In this document: positions 46,301 to 57,000 of the stretch, piece after piece
Numbering within the stretch: position 1 is the first letter of the stretch
Layout of the letters: every line of letters begins with the position of its first letter
Source: Plutella xylostella
Lineage: Eukaryota > Arthropoda > Insecta > Lepidoptera > Plutellidae
Assembly: GCF_932276165.1 (NCBI RefSeq)
Contig: NC_063988.1
Span: 1,426,001-1,490,000 of the forward strand
DNA length: 64,000 bases
Direction of reading: 5' to 3'
Position numbers and translations under genes: made by a program
Notes under the pieces: generated by a model
The model's database searches: none
Seen by the model: the letters and a program-made list of their open reading frames with translations, nothing else
What the model was told of the DNA's origin: nothing

Positions 46301-48919
46301 ATTCGTATTATTTCGGCAAATTCCGGTCGCGTGCGGCGCACGGATTTATCCTAGAACTGCATACAGTTTGTACTGAGCATCTTCCGTCTCACGCGCCAGG
46401 CGATTTCCATCCTGTTTCATACTACATGTAGGAGCTCGCCCCGTGCGACAATCCGAGCGCACGAGGCCGTTTTTGTTCAAGCAAAAATAAGATCTAATTC
46501 TTTCGCAGTAGAAATCAAAATAGGCCAGCGCGATTTAATTTAACTCGTAACGATAATCAGGTTTATGTAATTTCTGTTTAGGGTAGGTATTACGGTTGTT
46601 ATATTGGTATTTTTTGTGGAGTTTTTTTTTAGACGTAAGTACCTACCTAGTATGGTATAGGAAGAAGGAAGGTACATATTTAGAAGGTTTTTAAATGGTA
46701 GTGCGTTGCACGGGCGCACTTGAGGTGCAGCCGCCACTGGTAACTACTGGATTGTTATAACTTTACAAATATAACACAACACATGCATTTGGTATCAGTG
46801 TGTAGGGTCATGCAGTATAGTTTAAGTTTAAAAGCATAATACTTTACATAAAAATGCCAGGAATATTCCAGCAACCATTCAAATAATTCTTCAGAAGAAA
46901 TGAACACTTCTGGACAATTCAACAAAATTATTTTTTGATAACTAAAATGCTTAACTACTTTCATGACCAGCAGATGCAACAAAAAAAATGAAAGAAAATG
47001 TTACCTTGGGACAATACTGTGAAATTAAACACTCAAAATCAAATAAAACAGGCAAGGATTAGATTAATAATTAAAACAAAGAAATAATTGTAGAATTAAC
47101 TTCAGATAATATTGCAATTTTTATTGCTTTGTTTGGTAGATAAATGGCCTTGGTGAGTTCATTGAACATCAAATAATATGAATACGAAATATTATGTTTA
47201 TCTCATGCACAGAATCTTTATATTGAGTTCATGTGGGTTGCTATGCTACAAACCAATATGGCCAATGTATTCAGATATCCACATAACTTAACTAAGTATA
47301 TGCAAGTGTGTTTGTTAGTTGCTCTAAATGGCTGGGCAAATCAAGCAGAATCTGACAAATAGAAGATAGGTATAGTTTCTTAATTCTTATGCTTTGTTAT
47401 TCCACACATTCCTATATTGATAGTAAAATTTTAAAGAAAAGATGCAGAGCTTTCTAACGAAAAAATATAAATAATTACAAAACACAGAATGATTTTGCTA
47501 TTTGTAGGGACTAGGGATCAAACAATATCTATGATAATGTTTAGTTTATCCCTAAATAAATAAATAAATCCCACATGAATATCATTTCACCTGTATTCAA
47601 TACATAATAGAAACACTATGTAGCCAAATACTTTTAAATTCAAAGAAGATGTAGGGCTTCAAAATGAATCATTCAAAAGCTTATATCAAATTGTTTGTGA
47701 CTCCTACAGCTATACAGTAGATAACAGATTGTGTTATCATTATCATTAGTTTTGAGTCTCACCACATTAGAAATAACTGATGGTGTAATAAAAAATAATG
47801 CATTTGAGTGGCTAGTTTCCATAAATTGACGCATGCTTGATAAATGATAATTGATAAATGGGCAATAAAAGCATGAGAATGTTTTTAACAATATTTAAAA
47901 AAAAATGGTGTACATGTTAGTTATCAGTTTCATGCTTGTTTCATGACAAAGTAAATTGGTCACTTTTGTAACTCCCATTAATTGGAATGAGTTAATTTCA
48001 TCAAAATTTTGTAAGGACTGTTCTTAAAATTATGATGAATTTACTTTGTGACAAATGTACAACCACTCAAAAATGTCACAAAGGGACGCAATAAAATGAG
48101 TAAATGGGCGTTTAGCAAATATAACACTTTTAGAGGTTCTCACCTTAGTCCGGGGGATCGCTCCCTGTGTGGAGGGGAATACGGAACATGGACCGGCTCC
48201 CGGTGAAGGGAGATGGTCCGGTGTCGCGGCGAGGCCGGGCGCTCCCGCTGCAGCGGCGGCGTGGATGGGGACACCGGCGAGCATGATCCATTGCGCAGAG
48301 GAGATGACGGCTTCTCCCATTCACTCACAGGCACTTGATCATACTTCTGTGGCACAGCAGCCACAGGACTGCCCACGGGCAGGTTGTCATCCGGAGACAG
48401 GCTCTCCAAGCTGGCCGACCTCGAGCGGTGAGACTTGGAGGACTTTTTCCTCTTCTTTTTTTTATCCTTCTTCCTCTTATCCTTCTTTTTCTTGTGTCTC
48501 GAGCGCTCGTCGAAGTCGGGCTCGGGCTCCGCGTACTCTAGCCCGCGCGAGCGCCGCGCCGCTGCTGAACAAGAATCACGTGTGAGAGCATACTCGTCGG
48601 CAGCGCGACGGCTTTTCGTCGTGACTGATATCGTCTTGTCGTCGACGAAGGTGCGGATAGGGTGGGACTTCCTCGTGCGGTCGAGGTCGTCGGCAATGTG
48701 GCGGCTGATGCTGCTGGCCTCGCTCTCGATCTCGCCCGCCTCCGGGGCGGATAGATCCTCGGAGGAGACATCCGAGTACTCGACTAGAGGCTTGTGGGAA
48801 TTGGCAGTAGCATAGGATTGGTCGTGAGTACCGCTGGAGCTGCGGTGCTTCTTGTGCAGACGCTTCTTGTGCTTCTCCTTGTGATGCTTGCCGTGGCGCT
48901 TCTCGTAGCTCCGCTCCAT
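36583..48919 (-). CDS. Cdk12: Cyclin-dependent kinase 12 (RNA polymerase II CTD kinase), 16 coding exons
   Basis: With cyclin K, CDK12 phosphorylates the polymerase II C-terminal repeats during elongation in the nucleus. Coding exons, 5' to 3' on the minus strand: 48919-48144, 45393-45239, 44789-44672, 44010-43894, 43430-43301, 42570-42439, 42123-42010, 41642-41481, 40839-40728, 40293-40166, 39764-39645, 39333-39106, 38761-38565, 38214-38010, 37323-37055, 36829-36583. They sum to 3210 nt (1069 aa plus stop) with all phases consistent. Layout: RS- and lysine-rich N-terminus, proline-rich middle, kinase domain (about 690-985) with PITAVRE at 728-734, HRD at 817-819, DFG at 837-839 and T-loop Thr854, then a QDCHELWSKQRRRQ C-terminal extension. 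The start is the ATG at 48919: the in-frame GTG upstream at 48943 directly follows a stop, and the ATG has a good GCGATGG context. Family known from established CDK12 features; no search was run. Confidence 0.95.
37415..37760 (-). mobile_element. tRNA-derived SINE in a Cdk12 intron
   Basis: tRNA-like head (GGTAGCTCAGTCGGGTGAAC and GGGTTCGAATCCCGG on the minus strand). A perfect 14-bp duplication TATAGTAAGGGTAT lies at 37401-37414 and 37761-37774. Confidence 0.9.
38010..39333 (-). CDS. Cdk12: Cdk12 kinase-domain exons
   Basis: Exons 39333-39106, 38761-38565 and 38214-38010. They encode the glycine loop IGEGTYGQVYKA, catalytic lysine in VALKKV, PITAVRE, EYMDHDLMGLLES, HRDIKCSNIL, LGDFGLARL, and the activation segment RPYTNKVITLWYRPPE. 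Every catalytic residue expected of an active CDK is present. Confidence 0.96.
41080..41150 (-). repeat. LINE 3'-tail fragment at the edge of the Cdk12 exon duplication
   Basis: Minus-strand version of the 8.4-kb tail, ending in a (GATGAT)n-like stretch. The 228-bp tandem duplication next to it starts inside this stretch. Confidence 0.55.
41253..41362 (-). pseudogene. Partial tandem copy of the Cdk12 proline-rich exon
   Basis: Copies the 3' two thirds of exon 41481-41642. It is part of a tandem duplication with a 228-bp period (41141-41362 and 41369-41590). The four base differences in the exon part are all synonymous. It has no acceptor because it ends inside the exon. Confidence 0.8.
41481..41642 (-). 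CDS. Cdk12: Cdk12 proline-rich exon
   Basis: Encodes 54 residues, mainly proline and serine, ending SLTKLPMPPNTQ. Proline-rich stretches before the kinase are usual in CDK12/13. A 110-bp partial copy lies just downstream at 41253-41362. Confidence 0.9.
42794..43173 (-). mobile_element. tRNA-derived SINE in a Cdk12 intron
   Basis: The head on the minus strand reads TGTGGTCTAGTGGTAGAAGC then GGGTTCGATTCCCGGG. An 11-bp duplication GTAATAAGCAT lies at 42783-42793 and 43174-43184. Different head from the 10- and 37-kb SINEs. Confidence 0.88.
45703..46739. mobile_element. Non-autonomous hAT-type DNA transposon, 1037 bp
   Basis: Ends CAGTGGCGGCTG ... CAGCCGCCACTG form terminal inverted repeats. 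It is flanked by a perfect 8-bp duplication GTAACTAC (45695-45702 and 46740-46747), diagnostic of hAT-like insertion. No transposase frame is visible; the open frame at 46234-46431 is not recognisable. It lies in Cdk12 intron 1. Confidence 0.88.
46748..48143. other. Cdk12 intron 1, left of the first coding exon
   Basis: AT-rich intron sequence without any recognised element or coding signal. Confidence 0.55.
48144..48919 (-). CDS. Cdk12: Cdk12 first coding exon: RS/lysine-rich N-terminal domain
   Basis: Begins MERSYEKRHGKHHKEKHKKR and contains KKKDKRKKDKKKKRKKSSKS plus many SP dipeptides and RS pairs, typical of the disordered N-terminus that places CDK12 in nuclear speckles. It ends in a split codon (SPGLR) joined to 45393. 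To the right (48920-48957) is 5' UTR, with a probable acceptor GTTTGTTCCAG. Confidence 0.93.
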
Positions 48920-49438
48920 CGCGCCGGCGCTGCTGCTGCTCACTTACATCACATCAACTGGAACAAACACATGGTAATTTAATTCAGTATGCATCGAATG
49001 TAAGTATGTCGGTAAGTATATTAAGTGTATAGGTGACTGAGGCCGGTACGGGCCAGGTGAATTTTAATTGGCCCCTGAATGCACAATTTTTGTAACATAA
49101 TAAAATAAAACCAAAATAACAAAATTGATAACGAAACACTTTTCAACTTGACTGTACCTAGGTACCTATTCTACAAAATGACATGGACTTTCCGTCACCT
49201 TAAAATGCACAGCATATCGATTCACTTATTAACTTGGTGAGAAAAGCAAGGACATCAAACATAACTGGTTGCTCTTATACACTAAAACCGACGATAAAGT
49301 CCCACAAGTAAGAGCTAAAAATACCTCAACTGATAAAATGGCACTTGCAATTTTACCATTTTCCATCAAAATGTTAATGCACATGCACAACAACAAACAA
49401 AACAAATACGTTAAATAAATAATACATGTTGTACTTAC

Positions 49439-49700
49439 CAAGTTATAAACGGGCGTAGGTCCATCGCAAGCACAATTACAGTTTTTTGCAAATATTGTAA
49501 TCCAATGGAATTTAGTTCGCTAAGTTAGAAGTCTTTTATAAGGTTTTCATGGCTTATAGCCCATCAATATAGTAAATTGTTGGTTCTCTGTATTTAGTGT
49601 AAGCCTATTTTTCTAATCATGATCATAAAGAGCGCTTTATTCATGCAATTACGGCGGATTATTTTATTGAGTTAAAAAACGTCGTGTCGATTTCTTGGCA
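49439..49700 (-). promoter_or_regulatory. Possible Cdk12 non-coding first exon and promoter region
   Basis: A good minus-strand donor (CTTG followed by GTAAGTAC) has its exon side starting at 49439. It would fit a non-coding first exon spliced to the acceptor near 48958. The right limit and start site are guesses. Confidence 0.3.
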
Positions 49701-50849
49701 GCCATTTGCCTAATTTTTTTTTATCAGTCAATTTTACGATCCGGAATTCAGTTTGTTTTCTATTTCTATAAATTTTTTGTAAAGCGGGAAATTTGAAAAG
49801 CAACATAAAATGTTTTTTGATCAAAATTTAAATATTAGTTTTTGAGCATTTTTATCAGTACAACAAGTAATTCCATGTCAACTAGCTCCTTTTTCTATGT
49901 TACCTTGACCTAACTTATCCATTCATCACTCTACTTAATAAATGCTATGCTAGCCCAAATATAGTACATGTCACTGACCGAAAAAAGTTTATATGAACAT
50001 AGCTAAAGCACATGTTTCGTAGGTTCTTGAATTATTTGTAATACTTTTTTTAAGTTGTAAATAAAATGAAAGATATCTGAAGATGTATGTTTGATGCTCA
50101 GAACGTTTTTTATGACTTGTTGCACATTCTGTGCATACAAAACACATTTCCGGTTGAATTCTACGTTCCGTGATAGTTACGGATTAAACCAAAAATAAGG
50201 ACATAAATAGCAAAATAATAGTATTTAGGTACATAAAAATAAATATTCATATTTTATTAAAAAAACACCTTTAATAAAGTACAAAATAAAGTGTGGTTCT
50301 GTCTGTGTCCTTAGATTTGGATTTTATTAATAAAATTAGACTAAATTAGAAAACACGTTTGCGTAAGACGTATAATTTCAGAGCTTGTCTATTTTTTTCC
50401 GATGTCATTATTGCCAGCCCGAAATATTATTTACTAAATGGAGCTAAAATCATATTTGCGGCAATGTTACAATGCATAGAACATTACAAAATTAAATTAT
50501 TAGCCCCGTGCCGCCACGCCGCCGTGGTTATTTTATCAAAAAAGGGATGCTGTGTTTTTATATCGTAGCCAATGATTCAAGTAAAAAATATTTTCATTTC
50601 ATTGTTATTTGTGTCTTTGTTTCGTTTTCGTATGGCAACTGGATTCGCGATGCGTGCGATTTGTGTGATGCTATGTGCAATTTTTCATAGCCAAAAAAAT
50701 AATTAGTACAATACAAATCTTTATCCTTTCTCCATAATCAAACCTATCGAATACCAACTAGTGTATGTATCATTGAGTTCAATTAGTTGTCATACTGTTC
50801 TTGGAGTAATGACCTCTGAGTTCATGGCTAAAGCTTGACGCATCACGAT

Positions 50850-51041
50850 ATTACCCAATGGATAGTAAATTCCCTAAATTGCTGTAGTGTTCTATGTTGT
50901 CTGTGCATGGAGTGAGCCGCGCGGTGTCGTGAGACGCGAGTACATCGAGTGCGAGTGTGTGTACGATGGTGCGAGCGGCTTCATCGGACTCCGGTTCAGT
51001 CTGGTGACTGTCTGTGGAAGACTAAAAATATGTAAATAAAC
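50850..51041 (+). promoter_or_regulatory. Probable 5' UTR and promoter of the MYND gene
   Basis: GC-rich and CpG-containing compared with flanks. A short upstream ORF (ATG at 50966, TGA at 51005-51007, 13 codons) precedes the main ATG and could dampen translation if it is transcribed. No TATA box was seen. The start site is not known. Confidence 0.35.
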
Positions 51042-54000
51042 ATGAACGATATAAGTGTTAAACTAGTGGATTCCCCTAAAACAGTCCCAGGGGATGTGCA
51101 GGCGGTGCCTCCGGTGGAGGAGGGTGCTGGCGATGTGGACCCCCTGGCTATAGACCTGCAGGAGGTGAAGGTGGAAAAAGTGGATGCTCCAGAGGAAACC
51201 GGCGACGCGGCGGTGGAACCTGCGGAGCGGGACTGTGATGAAAATGCCAAAGAAAAAGTAGAAACTGAGATTACAGTAGACAATGGAAGGACGCTAGATC
51301 TGCAATCTGAGCGGATTAAGGGTAAGGCTGTTTGCATCTTGGTATTTTAACATCATCAGTCAATTATGGTGAACTGCTGAATATAGGCTTCTTCTGTATC
51401 TAAAAGCAAAGAGTTTTTGATCACATTGTGTGGCATAGGTCTATTTATAACAGTTACTGTCTTAAGACCTGCAAGTCAATTACCTAAATCCATTGTGCAA
51501 ACTTTTAATTTAGATTTTCTTCAAAATTCATGGTACTTTTTTTATTTCCAGAAGAATTACTCAAAGATGACAATAGTTCCATTGATAGTACTTTAGACAG
51601 TGAGCCCCCTACAGATAGTAATGTGGGAGCTGAAGTCCCTATGGAGATAGCTCATGCTGAACCCTCTTTGGAAAGAATAGAGGTCAGCCCCGAGAGTCCA
51701 GGGAAACTGGAGATAGTTGAGGAAACATCTAACCAATCTCAGTTAGAGGAAGAATCTTTAGAAAGACCTCCGAAAACTGAGGAAGTTGATGTAGACACCA
51801 AAACTATAGAACAGGAGAAAAAACCTGAAGAGAAAACAATTGAATTTGAACCAAAAGTCACAATACCTGAGACACAAGCAGTTAAACAAAATGAAATAAA
51901 TAATATTAAGTTAGTAGTTGAAGAGAAAAAGACAGTGGCTAAAGTTCCTGAGCCAATTGTAGAAAAACAGGAAGAAAAATGCCCTGAGGTGGTCAAAGAG
52001 GCAGATGTGGAAATGAAAGAAGTGCCTAAACCTGAGACTAATAATATTCCTAAAGATTATACAAAAGTTGAGACACAGCCTGAAATGGCAAAGCCTGATG
52101 TTTTGCCTGTGAATGGAGACATAGCAAAGGTAATGAGTTTTCTTATCACAATTCTCTAGATTCTTAAGCTTCTATAAATTTAACAGTAAGATTATAACTT
52201 TGAGATCAATATTCATTTATTTCTTCTAATAATTTTAGCTATAGAAAAAAATGTTAATTTAAATAATTTTTTCAGGACGAGCAGCCAATAAAGAGACGTG
52301 CAAGTGAGGAAGTGGAAGAATCACCCCTCAAGAAGCTCTGTCAGGAAGTTGAGAAGACCTTCCCGAAGCATGACAGCATGATCAACGACTACATCCAGAC
52401 CGCCACAAAGAACAATGTTGATGAGATACAGAGGCATACGGAGCAGCTGCTATCAGAAATACAGACCCTGAGAGAGCTAGCCCAAAAGAAAGAACATGAA
52501 TGGAACAACATCCTCCACCTAAAGAAAGTGAAAGAAGAAATCTTACTCCGATTACTCAGAAGAAAACAGGTGATATCATTTGAGAAGTCATCAGAAGTAA
52601 ACAATGGCAACTGCAAAGATCCCTTTGACTACCTAAATGCATCTAAAAACTTGGCCATAGATAAAAGCGATGAAATATCTGGTCTGGCACTAAAACCGCC
52701 TGTAACTAGTGTTAACCAGCCGATCATACAGCCGCCTATAATGCCTCCGACATCACACTTCAACATGTCAGGGTTGCCACCTCCTTACGATAAGGCAGCT
52801 CATATGAATATGCCCAAGGTTTTCCCCCAACAGCTAATGATGCCGGGGCCTACAATGCCGTTTCCTCGAGATATGAATATGAATGGACAGTTAAATAGCT
52901 TTGGTCTACCGATGGGCAGACAGGGGCCCACTAAAGATGTGAAGTCTATAATAGCAGATTACAGGCAGCGGAACCCGGATGTCACCCCGAGGCGAGGAAG
53001 AAGAATGAAGTCGATACTGAACCCTAACATGATGAATGCGCCGCGCCAGGCCCTGCCTAAGGTGGAGAATCTTAATCTAGGAATGATATTCAATAACTTG
53101 GATATGGTGAGTGCATGATTACTTCTCTACTTCTTCAGTCTATAGCAAACCACTGCTAAAGGTATGCCTTTCCTAAAGCACGCCACTAGATGCGGTCTAT
53201 CCTACTATTTTGCGAAAATCTTTCAGTCACCTTAAAACAACTTGGAGTAGATACTTAAATATTTCTTGTATAAATAGATAAAACTTTCCTTTTTGGTGAC
53301 AGCAGTACACAGTACCATTCATGCTTGAATATCAAACTATAATTTTCAGAATTTTACATTCAAATTTACAAGTATTTTCCGGTCATTTCAGGTTTTTGTA
53401 GTTTTCTAAAACGAAAAAAAACTAAATGTTTTCCTCAAACAACTTGACGCATCCTGGCATCAATCAAATATTTTTATAAAAGAAAATTTCTGTAAACTTT
53501 ATAGCACTGGTATTACTACCAGCTTTATTAGTTATTATTATTACACTGGCTGGCGTAGCGAAGCGTCCTCGCCGCGCGAGTCAATACACTTAATTCCCGC
53601 ATCCTTGACCCACTTCCCGACCGCTGCACTTGCATCTGTTTGTTTAATAAGACGTTTCGTATTATTACTGTTGCCAGGTATCCTATTTATTACTCCTAGT
53701 AACTAGGTAATAGGTAGGTATATTCAATATTTGAAACCGTTTTTAGTAGTTATCATACCTATCCAACTTTATACACTCATGAACAATTAAAAAGTTCCAC
53801 CGAAATATGGAATGTCAATGGCAAGTGGAACTTTTTCATAGCACGAGAGTGTATTATAACCGTGAAAGTTTGTAAGTATTGATGGATGGATGTTTGTTAC
53901 TCTTACGGCAAAACGGCTGGACCAATTTTAATGTAGTAAGCTGAATCGCGTCGACTAATTGTATTACAACTATGTAACGCATATTTGGCGACTACAGCTA

Positions 54001-57000
54001 CAATACACTACAATAACCGTTTATCAAATTCGCGTTATGTTTACCAGCAAACCCCTATTAGGTCAATGGAGTGAGCCATTGTTCCCAATTCTGAAGCAAA
54101 CAAACATTATAATAACACAATTTGATAGGCCTTCTGCTACCCAAATAGATTCACCAATGGAGACATAAAGAGTATTTTTATGTTTATCAATTTTATTACG
54201 TAACTGTCCTTATTGCTGTGGGATTCTAAATATTGCACACAAACAATACTCAATACTCAATACTCAATCTTTTATTGCATCCATAAGTAAATTTTACAGG
54301 TGTTAAATACATTAAATTAAGAACTTTATGGACCCTGTCGGGCACAGCAAATTAAAACTAATATAAAGGGTTTACAAATATTCTTAGTATCTAATAACTA
54401 GGTATTACACATAAATTATAACAAAAATAGGTATTTACCTTACAAATTAAATCAACATTTACTTAGTATCTAAATAATATTCTTCTATACTATAATAAGC
54501 TTTATCCAACAAAAAATCTTTCAATATTTTTATAAATGAACTTAGACTTTCAATTTTCTTTATTCTATCTGGTAAATTATTAAATATTTTAACAGCCATA
54601 GATATAGGACCAGAAGAACACATTTTAAGCCGTGAAGCGGGACAGTTTAAACGGTCTTTGTTTCTTAAGGAGTAATTTGATTGCACATTACCTCTAGTTG
54701 AAAATAATATCATGTTGTTTTTAACAAATTTGCAAATTTCAAGTATGTAAATAGATGGTAATGTAAGAATTTTATGTTTTATGAAATAAGGTCTACAACT
54801 ATCAGTAACTACAATATTTGCTATAATGCGCATAAGTTTTTTCTGAGCTACAAATAGGTCAGGTGCATCTGTACTATTTCCCCATAAGATGACACCATAG
54901 CAAAGCCACGAGAACGCATATGCATAGTAGGTGACTATAGCAGTTTTAATATCTGTAGTTTTTTTAATTTCTCGAAGTGCATATGAAAATTTTGATAGTT
55001 TTTGTCTGATTTTATTAATATGGGGTTTCCAATTCACATGTTTGTCAATTGTTAATCCAAGTAACGAAAACTCATTCACAGTTTCTAGAGGTATTCCTTC
55101 GTATTGAAAATTTAATGATAAAGATTGTTTTTGATGAGGATGGAAAGTTATAATTTTAGTTTTTGAGAAGTTTATTTCAAGATTATGTTCGCTAAGCCAA
55201 GATTTTGTTTTTTGAATCATAGTGTTTAATTTATTATTTAGGTTATTATTATCTTTAGAAGATGTAAGCAAAGAAATATCATCTGCAAATAAAACGCAAT
55301 GTTCTGCCATTATTTTTGGAAGATCATTTATGTAAATTAAGAATAAAAGACATCCTAGTACACTTCCTTGAGGGATAGATGCATTTATTATCTTTTTATC
55401 TGATCTAATATTTAAAATTTTGTTTGAGTTAAAATCAAAATATTCAATTTCTACTAGTTGTTCTCTGTTCTTTAGGTAAGAACTGAACCATTTATATGCA
55501 TCACCACGGATGCCTATATTATATAATTTATTTAATAATATATCGTGTTGCACTTTGTCATACGCTTTAGTCATATCTAAAAGGATTCCTATGGCATATT
55601 TTTTATTATTTAGTATGTTTAAGACTTCGTTCATATATTTAAAAACGGCTGTAATAGTTGATCTTTTTTTACGAAAACCGTTTTGACAGTCATCAAAAAT
55701 GTTAAATTTTTCACAAAACTTATAAACGCGGTTGAACATTGCTCTTTCAAAAATTTTTGAAGCTGTAGGAAGCAAAGCAATTGGTCGATATTGATTTGGG
55801 TCAGTTTTATCGTTTTTTTTATGAATCGGTTTTGTAACTGTAATTTTTAAAAGTTCAGGGAATGTACCTTCTTGGAAAGATTGGTTGATTAATAAGCAAA
55901 TTGGTAAAGTTAGTTCTTCTGCGCATTGTCTATATAGAGAGGGAGGGAGTTCATCGATTCCATAGCTCTGTTTATTATTTAGGTTTTTAATTATTTTAAA
56001 GATTTCACTGTAATCTACTGGGTTTAGAAACATAGTGTTCTGTACTGGTTGAATTACAGGTAATCCACATGCTTCAGTTTTCCGTGTCTCGCCAATGGAT
56101 GCAAAAAAGTTGTTAAATTCATTTGCAACTGCCTTCGGTTCAGTTATTATAGTATTCTTTTTTATCAATTTTGTATTATTTTTTTCTTTAAATATGTTTT
56201 TATTTGTACGTTCATTTATAATGTTCCACATACATTTTACTTTATTTGTAGATTTCTTTAATTTTTGAATGTACTGTAATTTTTTTGATGTGTTTACAAC
56301 TCTTTTAAGACATTTTTCATATATTTTATAATGATTTCTTAGTACCGGGTTCTCATTATTTAGCAATAGTAATTTTAATAGTCTTTTATTTTGACTTGAT
56401 TTTTTAATTCCTATTGTCAGCCAGTGTTTTTTGTATTTAGGTTTTATTTTTATAATTTGTTTGGGTATGCAGTCATTTAATATATCTTGTAGTAAATTAT
56501 GAAATGATGTGTAATTTTCGTTTACATTGTTATTATTTATAATTATATCGTACCAATCTACTGTGCCTAGTTTAGATTTAAATTTTAATATGTTATCATT
56601 ACTGAAAATTCTTTTTTCTGATAGCCATGTTACTTTTTTTGTCTGTTTTAGTAATTTTAATTTAATAACAGTTCCACTATGATCGGAAAAACCTAGTTTC
56701 TCTACCTTTGTTTGTATATTGTTACTGGAGAAATTTGTAAATATCAAATCTAGACAAGTTTCTGTGGTTGGTGTTACATGTGTGGGCTCATTAATATGTT
56801 GGGTAAGTTTATGTTCTAACATTAAATCTATAAAAACGTTGGCTTTTAAACTATTGACTAGTACATTGATATTGAAATCTCCTCCTATAATTACTTTTAA
56901 ATGTTTACAATTTTTAGTTATATATTTAAGTATTTGCTTTAGTTGGTCATTAAAAATATTTTCAGTCTTTGAATTTCCGTTCCAGTACAATGATATAAGC

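Noticed and set aside
46234..46431. Possible coding exon inside the hAT element
   Set aside because: 65 codons, no recognisable motif and no start/splice context; more likely non-coding element sequence.
48169..48815. Plus-strand open frames opposite the Cdk12 first coding exon (138 and 126 codons)
   Set aside because: Antisense shadows of a GC-rich, low-complexity coding exon; no splice or start context of their own.
48920..48943. Upstream start for Cdk12 adding MSSSSAGA
   Set aside because: The first codon is GTG and directly follows an in-frame stop, so the ATG at 48919 is preferred.
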